A DNA stretch of 41,701 nucleotides from Acidobacteriota bacterium (lineage in GTDB: Bacteria; Acidobacteriota; Terriglobia; Acidiferrales; UBA7541), in contig JAJXZD010000106.1 in the NCBI GenBank assembly GCA_021780215.1, positions 1 to 41,701 on the forward strand, written 5' to 3'. This document shows, one piece after another, positions 1-12,247 of this stretch. The notes under the pieces are model-generated. The model was given only the letters and a program-made list of their open reading frames with translations, was not told the origin of the DNA and made no database searches. Each line of letters opens with the position of its first letter. Position 1 is the stretch's first letter. The position numbers were made by a program, and so were the translations under genes.

Positions 1-1643
<1,643 letters not shown>

Positions 1644-1959
1644 GGAGTCATCGGCCTGGAGGAGAGGCTGCCGCATGCACTTGCGGCGACCGCCAAAGGA
1701 GCGCCGATTCATCGAATTCGCCTTTCGCTTGCATCACGGTTTTGATTCGTTCTCGATTCCTGCCGCGTGTTAGAATGAAACTACAAAAGGGACAAGGTGC
1801 CATATTTTGGCGATCGGCTTAGGAACGGGCAAAACGCCGGGCCAAGTGTGAAACAGATTGGACTCCGCCGCCGCGCCGTAGAAATGAAAGGCCTGCAAGA
1901 AAAGGACATATTTGCGGCGGGGTTCGGCATCTAAACTGAGTAGAGAAATACAGGGAATT
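1644..1959. other. Intergenic stretch between lolC and lolD, possible promoter
   Basis: This stretch of 316 bases carries no convincing gene. The lolD frame is open back to 1912, but the segment before 1960 has no ribosome-binding site and reads unlike a LolD N terminus. The only recognisable signal is an extended -10 element (TGT followed by TAGAAT) at 1768-1776, with no good -35 at the proper distance. If it is real, lolD and clpC can be transcribed apart from lysS-lolC, with a leader of about 175 bases. I saw no riboswitch fold or repeat. Confidence 0.4.
1768..1776 (+). promoter_or_regulatory. Possible extended -10 promoter upstream of lolD-clpC
   Basis: TGT-TAGAAT matches the sigma-70 extended -10 form (TGn-TATAAT with one mismatch). 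A TTGATT at 1742-1747 is too far upstream to serve as -35 (23 bases). This is a consensus match only. Confidence 0.3.
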
Positions 1960-2778
1960 ATGTCCAAGGGAGTGAAGGCCGCGCCAATGGCTCAGATCCC
2001 CCATCAACGACCCGAAGACGGCGCCGGGCCGATTGTGCGCGTCGAGGGATTGCGCAAGACCTTTCATTCGGGCCGGCAGGAGATTACGCCATTGGACGGG
2101 GTGAATTTTTCCGCCACACGCGGCGAGATGGTTTCCGTAGTGGGGCCTTCCGGGACCGGGAAGAGTACGTTTTTGCACCTCCTGGCCGCGCTGGACACCC
2201 CAACGAACGGTGAAGTATACTTCGCCGGAAATTTGCTGCGCTCGTTTTCCGAAGCGGAGTTGGCGGAGTATCGCAATCGGCAGGTCGGCTTTGTTTGGCA
2301 GCGGCACCATTTGCTGCCCGACTTCTCGGCGGCGGAGAATGTAGCCATGCCGCTGCTAGTGCATGGCGAAACGCCCCGGCAGTCGCTGCAAGCGGCGCAA
2401 GGGTGGCTGAGGGAGGTGGGGTTGGAGGGCCGCGCGGAACAACGCGCAGGGGAACTTTCGGGCGGCGAGCAGCAGCGCGTAGCCATTGCGCGGGCGCTGG
2501 CAAATCAGCCTTCGCTCCTGCTGGCGGACGAACCGACCGGGGATCTGGACGAGCGGAGCGCTCAGGGAATCTTCGACTTGCTCGAGCGGCTCCATCGCTC
2601 CCACCGCCTGACTTCGATCGTGGCAACGCACAACGTGGCATTGGCGCGGCGCGCGGACCGGATGCTCGCTCTTGAGCACGGGAAGCTGGCGCCGAGCGGA
2701 AACACACCCGAGGCCGGCTCGGCAGGCAGGACGCCGCCGGCGGGCGTGGGGGCAAACAGCCCGGGAGGACTGGAGTGA
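1960..2778 (+). CDS. lolD: Lipoprotein-releasing system ATP-binding protein LolD
   Basis: This cytoplasmic ATPase of 272 residues powers lipoprotein release by the LolC-type permease encoded just upstream. Walker A is 'GPSGTGKST' at 62-70, the Q-loop region reads 'FVWQRHHLLPDFSAAEN' at about 111-127 (close to the HHLLPEF-type stretch common in LolD), the ABC signature is 'LSGGEQQR' at 166-173, and Walker B is 'LLLADEP' at 186-192 followed by the D-loop 'GDLD'. The C-terminal 35 residues are a Gly/Pro-rich tail not needed for the fold. I chose ATG at 1960; ATG at 1987 is an alternative giving 263 residues. The gene ends three bases before clpC begins, so the two are probably cotranscribed. Confidence 0.9.
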   Translation: MSKGVKAAPMAQIPHQRPEDGAGPIVRVEGLRKTFHSGRQEITPLDGVNFSATRGEMVSVVGPSGTGKSTFLHLLAALDTPTNGEVYFAGNLLRSFSEAELAEYRNRQVGFVWQRHHLLPDFSAAENVAMPLLVHGETPRQSLQAAQGWLREVGLEGRAEQRAGELSGGEQQRVAIARALANQPSLLLADEPTGDLDERSAQGIFDLLERLHRSHRLTSIVATHNVALARRADRMLALEHGKLAPSGNTPEAGSAGRTPPAGVGANSPGGLE

Positions 2779-2781
2779 ACC

Positions 2782-5208
2782 GTGTTTGAACGCTACACAG
2801 AAAAGGCGCGGCGCGTGATCTTTTTCGCCCGGTACGAGGCGAGCCAGTACGGCAGCCCGTACATCGAGACCGAACACCTGCTGCTGGGCCTGTTGCGCGA
2901 GGACAAGGCGCTGGCCAACCGCTTTCTGCGCGCCCACGGTTCGATCGAGTCCATCCGCAAGGAGATTGAATCGCGCATCACCGTGCGCGAGCGAATTTCC
3001 ACCTCGGTCGAGGTGCCTCTCAGCCCGGAATGCAAGCGGATTCTCAACTACTCCGCCGAGGAGGCGGAACGGCTCGGACACAAGCACGTGGGAACGGAAC
3101 ACCTGCTCCTCGGAGTGCTGAGGGAGGAGAAATCCTTTGGAGCCGAAATCCTGCTGGAGCGTGGATTGCGGCTCTCCACGGTGCGCGAGGAATTGACGCG
3201 CAGCGCGGGAGAGAAGGTGCCAGTGAACCGCCCAAAAGAAGCGTCGTTGCTCGCGGAATTCAGCCGCGATCTGACCCAAGCGGCCATGGAGGGACAGCTC
3301 GATCCGCTGGTGGGCCGGGAGCGGGAGCTTGAGCGCGCCATCCAGATTCTCTGCCGGCGCACCAAGAATAACCCGGTGCTCATCGGCGAGCCCGGCGTGG
3401 GCAAAACCGCCATTGTCGAGGGGCTCGCGCAGCGCATTGCGGACGGCGACGTTCCCCCATTCCTGGCGGACAAGCGCATTCTGTCTCTCGATCTCTCGCT
3501 GATCGTCGCCGGCACCAAGTACCGCGGGCAGTTCGAGGAGCGGCTCAAGACCATCATGAAGGAGCTGATGGAGAGTCAGAACGCCATCGTGTTTATTGAC
3601 GAGCTGCACACCCTGGTGGGAGCGGGCTCGGCCGAAGGATCGCTCGATGCCGCCAACATTTTGAAGCCCGCCCTCAGCCGCGGGGAGATTCAATGCATTG
3701 GCGCCACCACTCCCTCCGAGTACCGCAAATCAGTGGAAAAGGACCGCTCACTCGAACGGCGTTTTCAGGCGGTCAAGGTTCCCGCTCCGGGGGAAGAGGA
3801 AGCCATCCGCGTGCTGCAGGGCGTGCGTGACCGGTATGAGAAGTTTCACGCGGTAAGCTACACGGAAGAAGCCGTCCGCTATGCCGTGTATCTCTCCAAC
3901 CGGTACATTCCCGACCGCTACCTGCCGGACAAGGCAATTGACCTGCTGGACGAAGCCGGAGCGCGCGTGAAGCTGCGCCAGGCCATGCTGCCGGACGAAG
4001 TGGCCGAGGTGCAGAAGCGCGTCAAGTTCATTACGCACCGAATGGAGACCGCCATCGCGAACCACGAGTTCGAAAAGGCGCGGTTCTATTCGGAAGAGGA
4101 GCGCAAGGAGAAGGAGCATCTCCGGGCGCTGCGGGAAAAGCTGAAGATTGACGATTCGGCCACCGGCGTGGTGACCCGCGAGGACATCGAGGAAGTGGTG
4201 GCCCGCTGGACCGGGATCGCCGTCACCTCGATCAAGGAAGACGAGCAGCAAAAACTCCTGCGCATCGAGGAGGAGCTGCACCGCCGCGTGATCAGTCAGG
4301 AACGGGCCATCACGGCCCTCGCCCGCGCGATTCGCCGGAGCCGCGCCGGGCTAAAAGCGCCGGGACGGCCGGTGGGCTGCTTCCTGTTTCTCGGGCCGAC
4401 CGGCGTAGGCAAGACAGAGGTGGCGCGGCGACTGGCGGAGTTTCTGTTTGGCAGCGAGAAATCCCTGGTCCGTTTCGACATGTCCGAGTACATGGAAAAG
4501 CATTCTGTCTCAAAGCTGATTGGCGCTCCTCCAGGCTATGTGGGCTACGAGGAGGGCGGGCAACTGACAGAACGCGTCCGCCGCACGCCCTATTCGGTGA
4601 TCCTGCTCGATGAAATCGAGAAGGCGCATCCGGATGTGTACAACATTCTTCTCCAGGTGTTCGAGGACGGACAGTTGACCGACGGGCTCGGCAACACCGT
4701 AGACTTCCGCAACACCATCATCATCCTGACGTCCAACATCGGCGCACGGCAGTTGCAGAAGCAGTCCGGCCTGGGATTCCAGCCGGCAGAGGAAGGCGTC
4801 GCGGCAAAAAATCAGGACGACATGGTGATGGGCGAAGTGAAGCGGGTGTTCAATCCCGAATTCCTGAACCGGCTGGACGAAGTGATTCTGTTCAATTCGC
4901 TCACCGATAACGATCTACTGCTCATCATTGATTTGCTGGTGGGCCAGATCAACGAAACGCTGGTGCATCGGCAGGTGCAGATCGCTCTCACACCCGAAGC
5001 GCGCCGGTGGATTTTGGAGAAGACCTGCGGTGATCGCAGTTACGGCGCGCGGCCACTCCGGCGCGCGCTGCAGAAGTACGTTGAAGACCCACTGTCGGAG
5101 GCTCTGATACAGGGCGGATTGCAAAGGCCGGCCACGCTGGAGATCTATCTAACCGGCGAAGGCCTGGCATTTCGCCCCGTGGCGGAAGCCACCACGGTGG
5201 CCCACTGA
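2782..5208 (+). CDS. clpC: ATP-dependent Clp protease ATP-binding subunit, ClpC type
   Basis: This is an 808-residue AAA+ unfoldase that would feed substrates to the ClpP peptidase. Domains in order: two Clp-N repeats (about 1-145), the first AAA+ module with Walker A at 202-209 and Walker B '[10 protein letters not shown]' at about 269-278, a short middle domain with a UVR-like helical hairpin (about 411-450) that marks ClpC rather than ClpA or ClpB, the second AAA+ module with Walker A 'GPTGVGKT' at 538-545 and Walker B '[11 protein letters not shown]' near 606-616, and the C-terminal D2-small domain. 'GLGF' at 663-666 sits where the ClpP-binding loop is expected. It starts with GTG at 2782, with purine-rich sequence ahead (2763-2775). 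Coupling to lolD hints at envelope-stress quality control (inference). Confidence 0.93.
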   Translation: MFERYTEKARRVIFFARYEASQYGSPYIETEHLLLGLLREDKALANRFLRAHGSIESIRKEIESRITVRERISTSVEVPLSPECKRILNYSAEEAERLGHKHVGTEHLLLGVLREEKSFGAEILLERGLRLSTVREELTRSAGEKVPVNRPKEASLLAEFSRDLTQAAMEGQLDPLVGRERELERAIQILCRRTKNNPVLIGEPGVGKTAIVEGLAQRIADGDVPPFLADKRILSLDLSLIVAGTKYRGQFEERLKTIMKELMESQNAIVFIDELHTLVGAGSAEGSLDAANILKPALSRGEIQCIGATTPSEYRKSVEKDRSLERRFQAVKVPAPGEEEAIRVLQGVRDRYEKFHAVSYTEEAVRYAVYLSNRYIPDRYLPDKAIDLLDEAGARVKLRQAMLPDEVAEVQKRVKFITHRMETAIANHEFEKARFYSEEERKEKEHLRALREKLKIDDSATGVVTREDIEEVVARWTGIAVTSIKEDEQQKLLRIEEELHRRVISQERAITALARAIRRSRAGLKAPGRPVGCFLFLGPTGVGKTEVARRLAEFLFGSEKSLVRFDMSEYMEKHSVSKLIGAPPGYVGYEEGGQLTERVRRTPYSVILLDEIEKAHPDVYNILLQVFEDGQLTDGLGNTVDFRNTIIILTSNIGARQLQKQSGLGFQPAEEGVAAKNQDDMVMGEVKRVFNPEFLNRLDEVILFNSLTDNDLLLIIDLLVGQINETLVHRQVQIALTPEARRWILEKTCGDRSYGARPLRRALQKYVEDPLSEALIQGGLQRPATLEIYLTGEGLAFRPVAEATTVAH

Positions 5209-5282
5209 GAATCCTGCGCGCACGTGCCGGATGAAGACCGGTCCGGCGGGGGAGCAAAAAGTCTTGGGCGGGGACTGCGGCC

Positions 5283-8207
5283 TTGGCTCGTAAGGTGGCC
5301 GCGAACGGGCATACGTTTGCGCGTGTTCTAGAAATCCTCGCCGTGGTGTGTCTGCTCGCATTTGCTTTCGGGCAAACCCTTTGCGCTCAGCAAACCGCTC
5401 CGCCGGCAACGCCCCAGCATTACATCATCAGCAAGATTTTTTTTGACGGCAACCGCCGCGTCCAGCGCGACACGCTGATGGCGCACATCTTTTCCCGCCC
5501 CGGCGACCCGTACAACGTCGAAGCCTTGCGCCGCGATTTCCAGGCCCTTTGGAACACGCAATTCTTCGAGGACATAACTCTCGAGGTGGAGGACGACCCC
5601 GACCAGACGAACGGAAAGATCGTCATCTTCCACGTCCAGGAGCGGCCCATCATCCGCCGGATTGAGTACAAGGGAAACAAATCCATCACCGAATCGGACA
5701 TCCTGGACGCCTTCAAGCAAAAGAAGGTCGGCCTCTCTGTCGAGAGCCAGTTTGATCCGACAAAGGTGAAGCGCGCCGAGGTGGTGATCAAGCAGCTGCT
5801 GGCGGAACACGGCCGCCAGTTCGCCACCGTCAAGCCCACCTATGAGCGCATTGCCGCAACGAACGCCGTCAAGCTCGTCTTCAACATCGACGAGGGGCCC
5901 AAGGTAAAGGTGGGGACGATCACCTTTGTCGGAAGCAAGGCGTTTTCCAATCGCCGCCTCATCCGCGCGATGCGCCACGACCGCCCGATCGCCATTCCCC
6001 TTGGCATCACCTACATTCCGATCATGAGCAAGACCTTCGACCGGCCAAAGCTGGACGAAGACCTGGAAGTCGGCATCCGCGGCCTCTACCAGGACCATGG
6101 ATACTTCAAAGTGGATGTGAATGTGGCCGGATTGAAGACGGTGGACCTGAACCGGGGCGGCATTCCCGGCCCCTGGCCTCTGATAGGCGCCAAGCACGGC
6201 AAGGCGACCAACATCACCATCACCATTGATGAGGGCGCGCAGTATCGCATGGGCAATCTCGTTTTTCGCAGCTCCGACCCGGACCAGGGCCTGATCTTCA
6301 AGCCCGAGATCCTGGCGCGCGTCTTCCCGCTGAAAAAGGGCGACATCTTCAATGCCGACAAGATCCGCAAGTCCCTGGACACCTTCCGCAAACTCTACGG
6401 CGAATACGGCTATATTGATTTCACTCCGGAGCCTCTCTTCGACGTGGACGATGCGAAGAAGGTCGTGAACCTCACACTGCAATTCGACCAGCAGAAACAG
6501 TACTTCGTGCGCCGAATCGAATTTTCCGGCAACACCACCACTCGCGACAAAGTGATCCGGCGCGAGTTGCTGCTCGACGAAGGGCAAGTCTTCAACAACC
6601 AACTCTGGGAACTCAGCCTGCTCCGGTTGAACCAGCTCGGGTATTTCGAAACCATCAAGCCCGAAAACGCGGAGCTGAAGCGCAACGTGAAGGCCGGCAC
6701 GGTGGACATCAAGCTCAAGCTCAAGGAAAAGGGCAAGCAATCCATCAGCTTCTCGGGGGGCGTCAGCGGCTTGGCGGGAACCTTCGTCGGATTTTCCTAC
6801 CAAACCAACAACTTCCTCGGCCTCGGCGAAACGCTCACCCTTTCGGCGCAAATCGGCGATATCGAAAGCGATGTTCAGTTCGGATTTACGGAGCCGTACC
6901 TTTTCGACCGTCCGATTTCTACCGGATTCACGGTCTTTTACACGAAATTCGACTACAACACCGCGCAGCAGGAAGGTTTGCTGTTCGGCCAGCAGATCGC
7001 CATTGATCCCGCGCTGCAGGAAAACTACAACACGGACTCGAAGGGGTTCACCTTGTTCGCCAGTTATCCGGTGCGGAAGCTCTCCAAGGCAGGCTTCACG
7101 CGCGTGGGGATCACCTACGGCTGGTCCACAACGAACATCACCTCGTTCAGTTCGTCCGCCACGCTACTCTTCGAGCTGACCAAGTACACCAGCCTGGCCG
7201 GACCGAACGCGCTCAATGGCATCCAGACAAGCCAGATCACACCGACCATTCAGTACAGCAGCGTGGACAGCCCGGTGAATCCGACTCGCGGGAAGAGCTT
7301 CTATTACGGATTCGGCATCGCGGGCGGGCCTCTGCAAGGCAACGTGGATACGGTCAGCCACAATTTCGAGACGACTTATTATCATCCGTCATATCACCAC
7401 CGCAACGTCATCGCGTTGCACTTCAAGACCAATATGATCACCGGATATAACGGCCGGGACGTTCCCCCGCAGGACCGCTTCTATATCGGCGGCGAGCAGG
7501 ACGTGCGAGGGTTCGATTTCTACACCATCTCGCCCTACGTGTTTATTCCGTCGGCGACGACGGTGAACGTTACCTTCACCAATCCCCTGCTTCTGAACCA
7601 GGGCCGGCCGGCCACTCAGTCCGTGCCCGTGAATTTGCTCGAGTTCATTCCCAACAGCCCCGGCGGCGACCTGCAGGCCGTGGGCAACGCCGAATACCGG
7701 ATTCCGCTCTATGGAAACTACGTCGGCCTGACTCTTTTCAATGACATCGGGTTGAACGGCATCCTGAACGAATCGCAACTGGCGCTCGACCCCTCGGCGG
7801 TGGCGCCCCTGCAGCAACAGTTTCCCAATCCCGATTTTCCCTGCCTATCGGGCACGCCCTGCGTGCGGATCCCGGGAAATCTTCAGCTTGCGGCGGGCAC
7901 CAACTTCCGCCCGCACACCTCGGCGGGCATCGAGCTGGACGTTCAGCTTCCCATTATTCAAGCGCCATTTCGCATCTATTACGCGTACAATTATCTGCGC
8001 TTGAACCGCATCATCCAGCCCCCGCTCGGTGGCTATTACATTCAACCGTCCGTGCGCGAGGCGCTGCAGCAATTGGGGGTTTACAACACGCAGATCGTGC
8101 CGCAGCTTCAGAACATGCTGATTCAGGCCCAGTCCACGCAGACTGTTCCGCCAGGCATGTTCGAAGCGCCGTCTACGCTGCGCTTTGCCGTGAGCAGAAC
8201 ATTTTAG
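5283..8207 (+). CDS. bamA: Outer membrane protein assembly factor BamA
   Basis: BamA is the central barrel of the complex that folds and inserts beta-barrel proteins into the outer membrane. The 974-residue product begins with a signal peptide (cleavage likely after 'TLCA', residue 35), followed by five POTRA-like repeats (about 45-480; for example 'ISKIFFDGNRRV' and 'VRRIEFSGNTTTRDKVI') and a C-terminal barrel. The conserved 'VRGF' of the lid loop is present near residue 740, and the last residue is Phe ('RFAVSRTF'), as expected for a Bam substrate signal. It is longer than the usual 750-850 residues, mainly through long loops in the barrel. The start is TTG at 5283 with a G-rich site about 9 bases upstream; GTG at 5295 is possible. 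It stands 74 bases after clpC. Confidence 0.93.
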   Translation: MARKVAANGHTFARVLEILAVVCLLAFAFGQTLCAQQTAPPATPQHYIISKIFFDGNRRVQRDTLMAHIFSRPGDPYNVEALRRDFQALWNTQFFEDITLEVEDDPDQTNGKIVIFHVQERPIIRRIEYKGNKSITESDILDAFKQKKVGLSVESQFDPTKVKRAEVVIKQLLAEHGRQFATVKPTYERIAATNAVKLVFNIDEGPKVKVGTITFVGSKAFSNRRLIRAMRHDRPIAIPLGITYIPIMSKTFDRPKLDEDLEVGIRGLYQDHGYFKVDVNVAGLKTVDLNRGGIPGPWPLIGAKHGKATNITITIDEGAQYRMGNLVFRSSDPDQGLIFKPEILARVFPLKKGDIFNADKIRKSLDTFRKLYGEYGYIDFTPEPLFDVDDAKKVVNLTLQFDQQKQYFVRRIEFSGNTTTRDKVIRRELLLDEGQVFNNQLWELSLLRLNQLGYFETIKPENAELKRNVKAGTVDIKLKLKEKGKQSISFSGGVSGLAGTFVGFSYQTNNFLGLGETLTLSAQIGDIESDVQFGFTEPYLFDRPISTGFTVFYTKFDYNTAQQEGLLFGQQIAIDPALQENYNTDSKGFTLFASYPVRKLSKAGFTRVGITYGWSTTNITSFSSSATLLFELTKYTSLAGPNALNGIQTSQITPTIQYSSVDSPVNPTRGKSFYYGFGIAGGPLQGNVDTVSHNFETTYYHPSYHHRNVIALHFKTNMITGYNGRDVPPQDRFYIGGEQDVRGFDFYTISPYVFIPSATTVNVTFTNPLLLNQGRPATQSVPVNLLEFIPNSPGGDLQAVGNAEYRIPLYGNYVGLTLFNDIGLNGILNESQLALDPSAVAPLQQQFPNPDFPCLSGTPCVRIPGNLQLAAGTNFRPHTSAGIELDVQLPIIQAPFRIYYAYNYLRLNRIIQPPLGGYYIQPSVREALQQLGVYNTQIVPQLQNMLIQAQSTQTVPPGMFEAPSTLRFAVSRTF

Positions 8208-8299
8208 CCGCAGCGCCGGAACGGCCCGCGGGGGGCATGCGCGCTGGGCAGTGATCGGCAGAAGGGGAGATCCGAGTGCAGGAGGCGGGAGGAAGGCGT

Positions 8300-11200
8300 A
8301 TGAGGGCAGGTTGGCTGAGCGCGGTGGTGCTGCTGGCGATTTTCGCCGCCGGCTGCGGAGGAAACTCGACCGCCATTTCGGTGGCTGTGAATGGCCCTGC
8401 GGGACCTTCCACCGGATTCCCCATTACCGGCTTCCCGGTTCTGGTCAACGGCTCGGTGCAACTGAGCGCGCTCGTATCCGGGATCACAACCACCACGGTG
8501 TACTGGCAAGTCTGCCTGCCGCCCGCCATCGCGTTGATCCCGGGCACACAGCAGCCCACCCAGCCGACCATCTGCACCGCGGGACAAGGGCCGGCCCAGT
8601 GCAGCATCCCGACCGTTTCCAGCCCGCTGACGGGGTTTGGAACCATTTCCGCCAATGGCCTCTATGTCGCCCCATCCAAGATGCCGCAGTCGAACAAGGT
8701 GGAAGTGACCGCGACGAGTTGCGTGAATTCGACGGCCTTCGGCATCTACGACATTGTGATTGATTCAGGTTATCGAGTGCAGATCTCGCCTACGAGCGCC
8801 ACCATCGGTACGCTGCAGTCATTCCAATTCAATGCGACGGTCACTGGCCCGAAACAGTCCGCTGTCACCTGGGCGGTCTGCCAGACTGCCGCTTCGGGAG
8901 GGGCGCCAACCTGCGGCGCTGGCAACCTGGGCACGATCAGCTCCAGCGGGCTCTACACCGCCCCCAACGCCCCACCTGCCGCAAGCGTCCTCGTGCAGGC
9001 CACCGTGGTGGCGGACACGACGCAAACCGCAACTGCGGGGCTTGCGATTGTCAATGCCGTGGCGCCGGCGATCGCCGGGATGGACCCGACGGTTGCCGCG
9101 GCTGGATCCGTGCAGCAGGATGTTTATTTGGCGGGATCAAACTTCCTGAGCACGGAGGAAGTGGTGGCCACACCGCCGGGACAGCCTCCGATTGTCGTGC
9201 CGAGCCTTTTCCTCAGCACGAACCTTCTCCGGGCCACGATTCCCGCCGCCCAGCTGGCTCAGGCCGGAACGCTCCAGCTCAGCGTGCAAACGGCGGACGG
9301 AACGCTTTCCGCCCCGGTCTCGCAAAGTCTGCAAGTCTACGCGGTGCGCCCGGCTCTGGTGGCGTCGTCTCCGGACAGCGTCATACAATCGAGCGGCGGC
9401 TCGGGCGTCAATGTGGGTCTGACCGGCGGATTTTTCTCCATAAAGGCGCCAAATGCCACCACGGCCAGCTTTAATGGCGCCAGCGTTGTTTCCACGATCA
9501 ACTCGAGCCGCCAGATGTCCATTGCGGTGCCGGGGAGCGCGATCCAATCTCCGGGGCTATATCCCATCGTCGTGCAAAACGCAGGGATCAGTGCGGGACA
9601 GCCATCGCTTTCCGGGCTGAATCTGGCCGTGACGCCTCCGGCGGGATCTGCTTCCATCCCCACCTCGCCCGTCGCCGGCCCCATCAGCGTGGGCAAGGAC
9701 CCCACGGCGGTGGCGGTGGATTACGCGGACAACACAGCCGTCGTTTGCAACACAGGGGATGGAACCCTCACACTGGTAAATCTCGCCACCTTCGCCACCT
9801 CCACCATTCCCGTTCCTTCCCTTGGGGCGGGGCCGAGCACTCCCAACGGGGTGGCCGTGGACGATCTGCTTCCCGATCCCGTTGCGCTCGTGGCCAACAG
9901 CACAGACCAGTCGGTATCGGCCATTGATCTGAGGACGGGCAAAGTGGCCACTCTCGGCGTATCCATCGTTGCCGGACCCAATCCGCCCCTGCCCTACGCC
10001 ATCGGCGTCAATCCGATGACGCCACAGCCCGTTCCCGGCGTGGTTCCCATCACGCACCGCGCTCTGGTGGCATATCAAAATTCCAGCGAGGCCACGGTTC
10101 TGGATGTTTCTGTTGTTGCCGGCCAGCCCACGCTCTCTATCGTCACGCAAGTTTCGTCCAATCCGGTTATCACCTTCAGCACCGGGCCCAACCCTTCCGT
10201 GGCCATTGATCCGCATCTGAATTGGGCCGTGGTCACGCCGGGCGGCTCCGGGACAATTGCGATTGTGGATCTGGGCCGAGATGCCGTTGCCGGACCTCCC
10301 ACATCGGATGTCGGCCGTGTACCCCAACTTGTCGGCAGCCTCGTCATTTCCACTACCATTCAGGGCATCGGCATAAATCCGGTGAACCATACCGTACTGC
10401 TCACCGACCCGTTCCTTGGAATACTCCAAACGCTCAATCTACTCAACAATGCGGTGACCATGGTTACGAACCCCTGCTCCAGCACGCCATGCACGGGCGC
10501 GCCATTCAATGTGCTGGGCTTCGGAGCTGCCGCCGCCAACCAACTGGAAAACGCCGGAGTCGCTGTCAAGGATGGGAGCGCCGAAGTGGTGGACCTTGAG
10601 CACGCCGTCATCCTGCAGACGGTCACCGGCCTGGGGAATTCTCCCGGGGCGCAGGCTGTGGCTGTGGACCCGGTCAGCAACCGTGCCATCGTTGCGAATT
10701 CTGGAGACGGTACCATTTCGATTCTTTCGCTCGGCGGCTCGCTGAACCCCATGCAGATCGTGGAGACGAGCCCGGCGATCACTTTTACCTCGTCAGCTCC
10801 ATTGAGCGCACTCACTGTGACCGGAGGAAATTTTCCGCTGGATTCAGTGGTCCGGCTGGATCACACCGCGCTCGCGACCACCCCTGTGGCCAGCACCTGC
10901 TCCGCAACCACCTGTCGCCAGCTCACCGCTGTCGTTCCGGCAAGCCTGCTCGGCTCCGCGCGGCGCTTCCTTCTCGATGTGCAGGATCCCTCGACGGGCG
11001 CCGCCTCGAATGTCACCGGTCTGATGGTGATTCAGCCCGTGGCCGTCGGAAGCCAACCCGCGGGCGTGGCCGTGGATACGGACCGCGACCTGGCGGTGGT
11101 CACGAATACCGGCGACAGCACGGTTTCTCTTGTGTCGCTGGCTCCGGTCGGCCCCACGTCGCCGAATTCGCTTGGACCGGTCGGGGCATTGCCTGGGCCG

Positions 11201-12079
11201 CCGGTTTCCGTCGGCGCGCAACCGCAGGGAGTGGCTGTCCTGCCGCGCGCGGGGCTGGCCGTGGTCGCCAACAACGGGAGCAACAACGCATCGGTGATCG
11301 ATGTGACGGGCCAGAACTCTCCCGCCACGGTCACCCTGTGCGGCGCCAATTGCACGGGCCCGGTGGGCGTCGCGATCAATCAGGACACTGCGACGGCGGC
11401 CGTCACCGACTCAAACCCTGGCTCCGTCTTCAATCAAGGGTATCTGAGCGTCATGCCGGTATCGTTGGCCACTTCCAGCGCGAACTCTACCATCTCGGTG
11501 AATCAGAATCCGCTGGCCGTGGCGATTGATCCGGCGTTGAACTACGCCGCCGTGGCCACCGCCTCAAACTATGCCAGCGTGCCCACAAGCACGCAGCCCA
11601 GCAGCACCAGCAGCGTGGATATCGTCAGCCTGGCCTCCCAGGCAAAAGTGGGAACGCTCGCGGGCACTTCCCTCGACAATCCCACAGGCATCGTGTTCGA
11701 CCCGGTCAATCAGGTCTTTCTTGTGGTGGATAGCCAGCTGAACGACCTGCTGATTTTGGACCCCAACACTTTCCTGGGAACTCCGATATCCGTCGGGATG
11801 GCACCTACTTCGGTGGACTACAATTTTCAAGCGAGCACGCTTGTCACCGTCAACGGGCCAAGCCGTACGATCTCGGTTCTGGCGTATGTTTGCCCGCCGG
11901 CAAGCGGCACGCCGACCTGCGTGGCGCCAGGGGTTCGCACCATCCTGGGCCTCGGCGGCTCGCAAACGGCACTACTCACGCTCGGCGCGAACGCTGTTGC
12001 GATCGATCCCAAGCTGAATCTTGCTGCCCTGGTGGATCCGGACAACAATCGCCTCCTGTTGGTCCCCCTGCCGCAATGA
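8300..12079 (+). CDS. Large lipoprotein with YVTN/NHL-type beta-propeller repeats and TIG-like domains
   Basis: This secreted lipoprotein has 1259 residues. ATG at 8300 has a strong site (GGGAGGA, 8287-8293); a GTG at 8276 would spoil the signal. The N terminus has a hydrophobic stretch ending 'IFAAGC', an acceptable lipobox with the acylated Cys near residue 18. Two Ig-like regions follow, then repeats of the form 'AVAVDPVSNRAIVANSGDG', about nine copies, typical of YVTN-family propeller blades ('VAVD...AVVxNxGDxTVSxV'). A TIG/IPT-like segment ('ITFTSSAPLSALTVTGGNF') interrupts the propeller near the middle, and another precedes it. The function is unknown; such proteins usually bind proteins or polysaccharide at the cell surface. 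Its place between bamA and skp is unusual. It is probably cotranscribed with bamA (92-base gap). Confidence 0.8.
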   Translation: MRAGWLSAVVLLAIFAAGCGGNSTAISVAVNGPAGPSTGFPITGFPVLVNGSVQLSALVSGITTTTVYWQVCLPPAIALIPGTQQPTQPTICTAGQGPAQCSIPTVSSPLTGFGTISANGLYVAPSKMPQSNKVEVTATSCVNSTAFGIYDIVIDSGYRVQISPTSATIGTLQSFQFNATVTGPKQSAVTWAVCQTAASGGAPTCGAGNLGTISSSGLYTAPNAPPAASVLVQATVVADTTQTATAGLAIVNAVAPAIAGMDPTVAAAGSVQQDVYLAGSNFLSTEEVVATPPGQPPIVVPSLFLSTNLLRATIPAAQLAQAGTLQLSVQTADGTLSAPVSQSLQVYAVRPALVASSPDSVIQSSGGSGVNVGLTGGFFSIKAPNATTASFNGASVVSTINSSRQMSIAVPGSAIQSPGLYPIVVQNAGISAGQPSLSGLNLAVTPPAGSASIPTSPVAGPISVGKDPTAVAVDYADNTAVVCNTGDGTLTLVNLATFATSTIPVPSLGAGPSTPNGVAVDDLLPDPVALVANSTDQSVSAIDLRTGKVATLGVSIVAGPNPPLPYAIGVNPMTPQPVPGVVPITHRALVAYQNSSEATVLDVSVVAGQPTLSIVTQVSSNPVITFSTGPNPSVAIDPHLNWAVVTPGGSGTIAIVDLGRDAVAGPPTSDVGRVPQLVGSLVISTTIQGIGINPVNHTVLLTDPFLGILQTLNLLNNAVTMVTNPCSSTPCTGAPFNVLGFGAAAANQLENAGVAVKDGSAEVVDLEHAVILQTVTGLGNSPGAQAVAVDPVSNRAIVANSGDGTISILSLGGSLNPMQIVETSPAITFTSSAPLSALTVTGGNFPLDSVVRLDHTALATTPVASTCSATTCRQLTAVVPASLLGSARRFLLDVQDPSTGAASNVTGLMVIQPVAVGSQPAGVAVDTDRDLAVVTNTGDSTVSLVSLAPVGPTSPNSLGPVGALPGPPVSVGAQPQGVAVLPRAGLAVVANNGSNNASVIDVTGQNSPATVTLCGANCTGPVGVAINQDTATAAVTDSNPGSVFNQGYLSVMPVSLATSSANSTISVNQNPLAVAIDPALNYAAVATASNYASVPTSTQPSSTSSVDIVSLASQAKVGTLAGTSLDNPTGIVFDPVNQVFLVVDSQLNDLLILDPNTFLGTPISVGMAPTSVDYNFQASTLVTVNGPSRTISVLAYVCPPASGTPTCVAPGVRTILGLGGSQTALLTLGANAVAIDPKLNLAALVDPDNNRLLLVPLPQ

Positions 12080-12163
12080 GTTTTTGCGAGGGCAATTTCC
12101 CGGGAGGCCTCGGAGCGAACTGATTCGGCTCATATGAACGGCGGAAAAATCCTGGCGTTTATG

Positions 12164-12193
12164 TTGACCCGCTTCTGAAATCGAAGATATAAT
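12164..12193 (+). promoter_or_regulatory. Sigma-70-type promoter for skp
   Basis: TTGACC (12164-12169) and a perfect TATAAT (12188-12193) are 18 bases apart, the best promoter match in the window. The start of transcription would fall near 12200, giving a leader of about 48 bases before the skp ATG. The signal lies in the 168-base gap after the propeller lipoprotein, so skp can be expressed independently of the bamA block. Confidence 0.75.
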
Positions 12194-12247
12194 CCCGCGT
12201 TTATACACACCGGGAATCTTGAAACCTTTCGAGAACGAGGAGTCAGA

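Noticed and set aside
5328-6851. Long open frame opposite bamA
   Set aside because: The sense frame carries POTRA and barrel motifs. The opposite frame has no ribosome-binding site or known motif and is explained by base composition.
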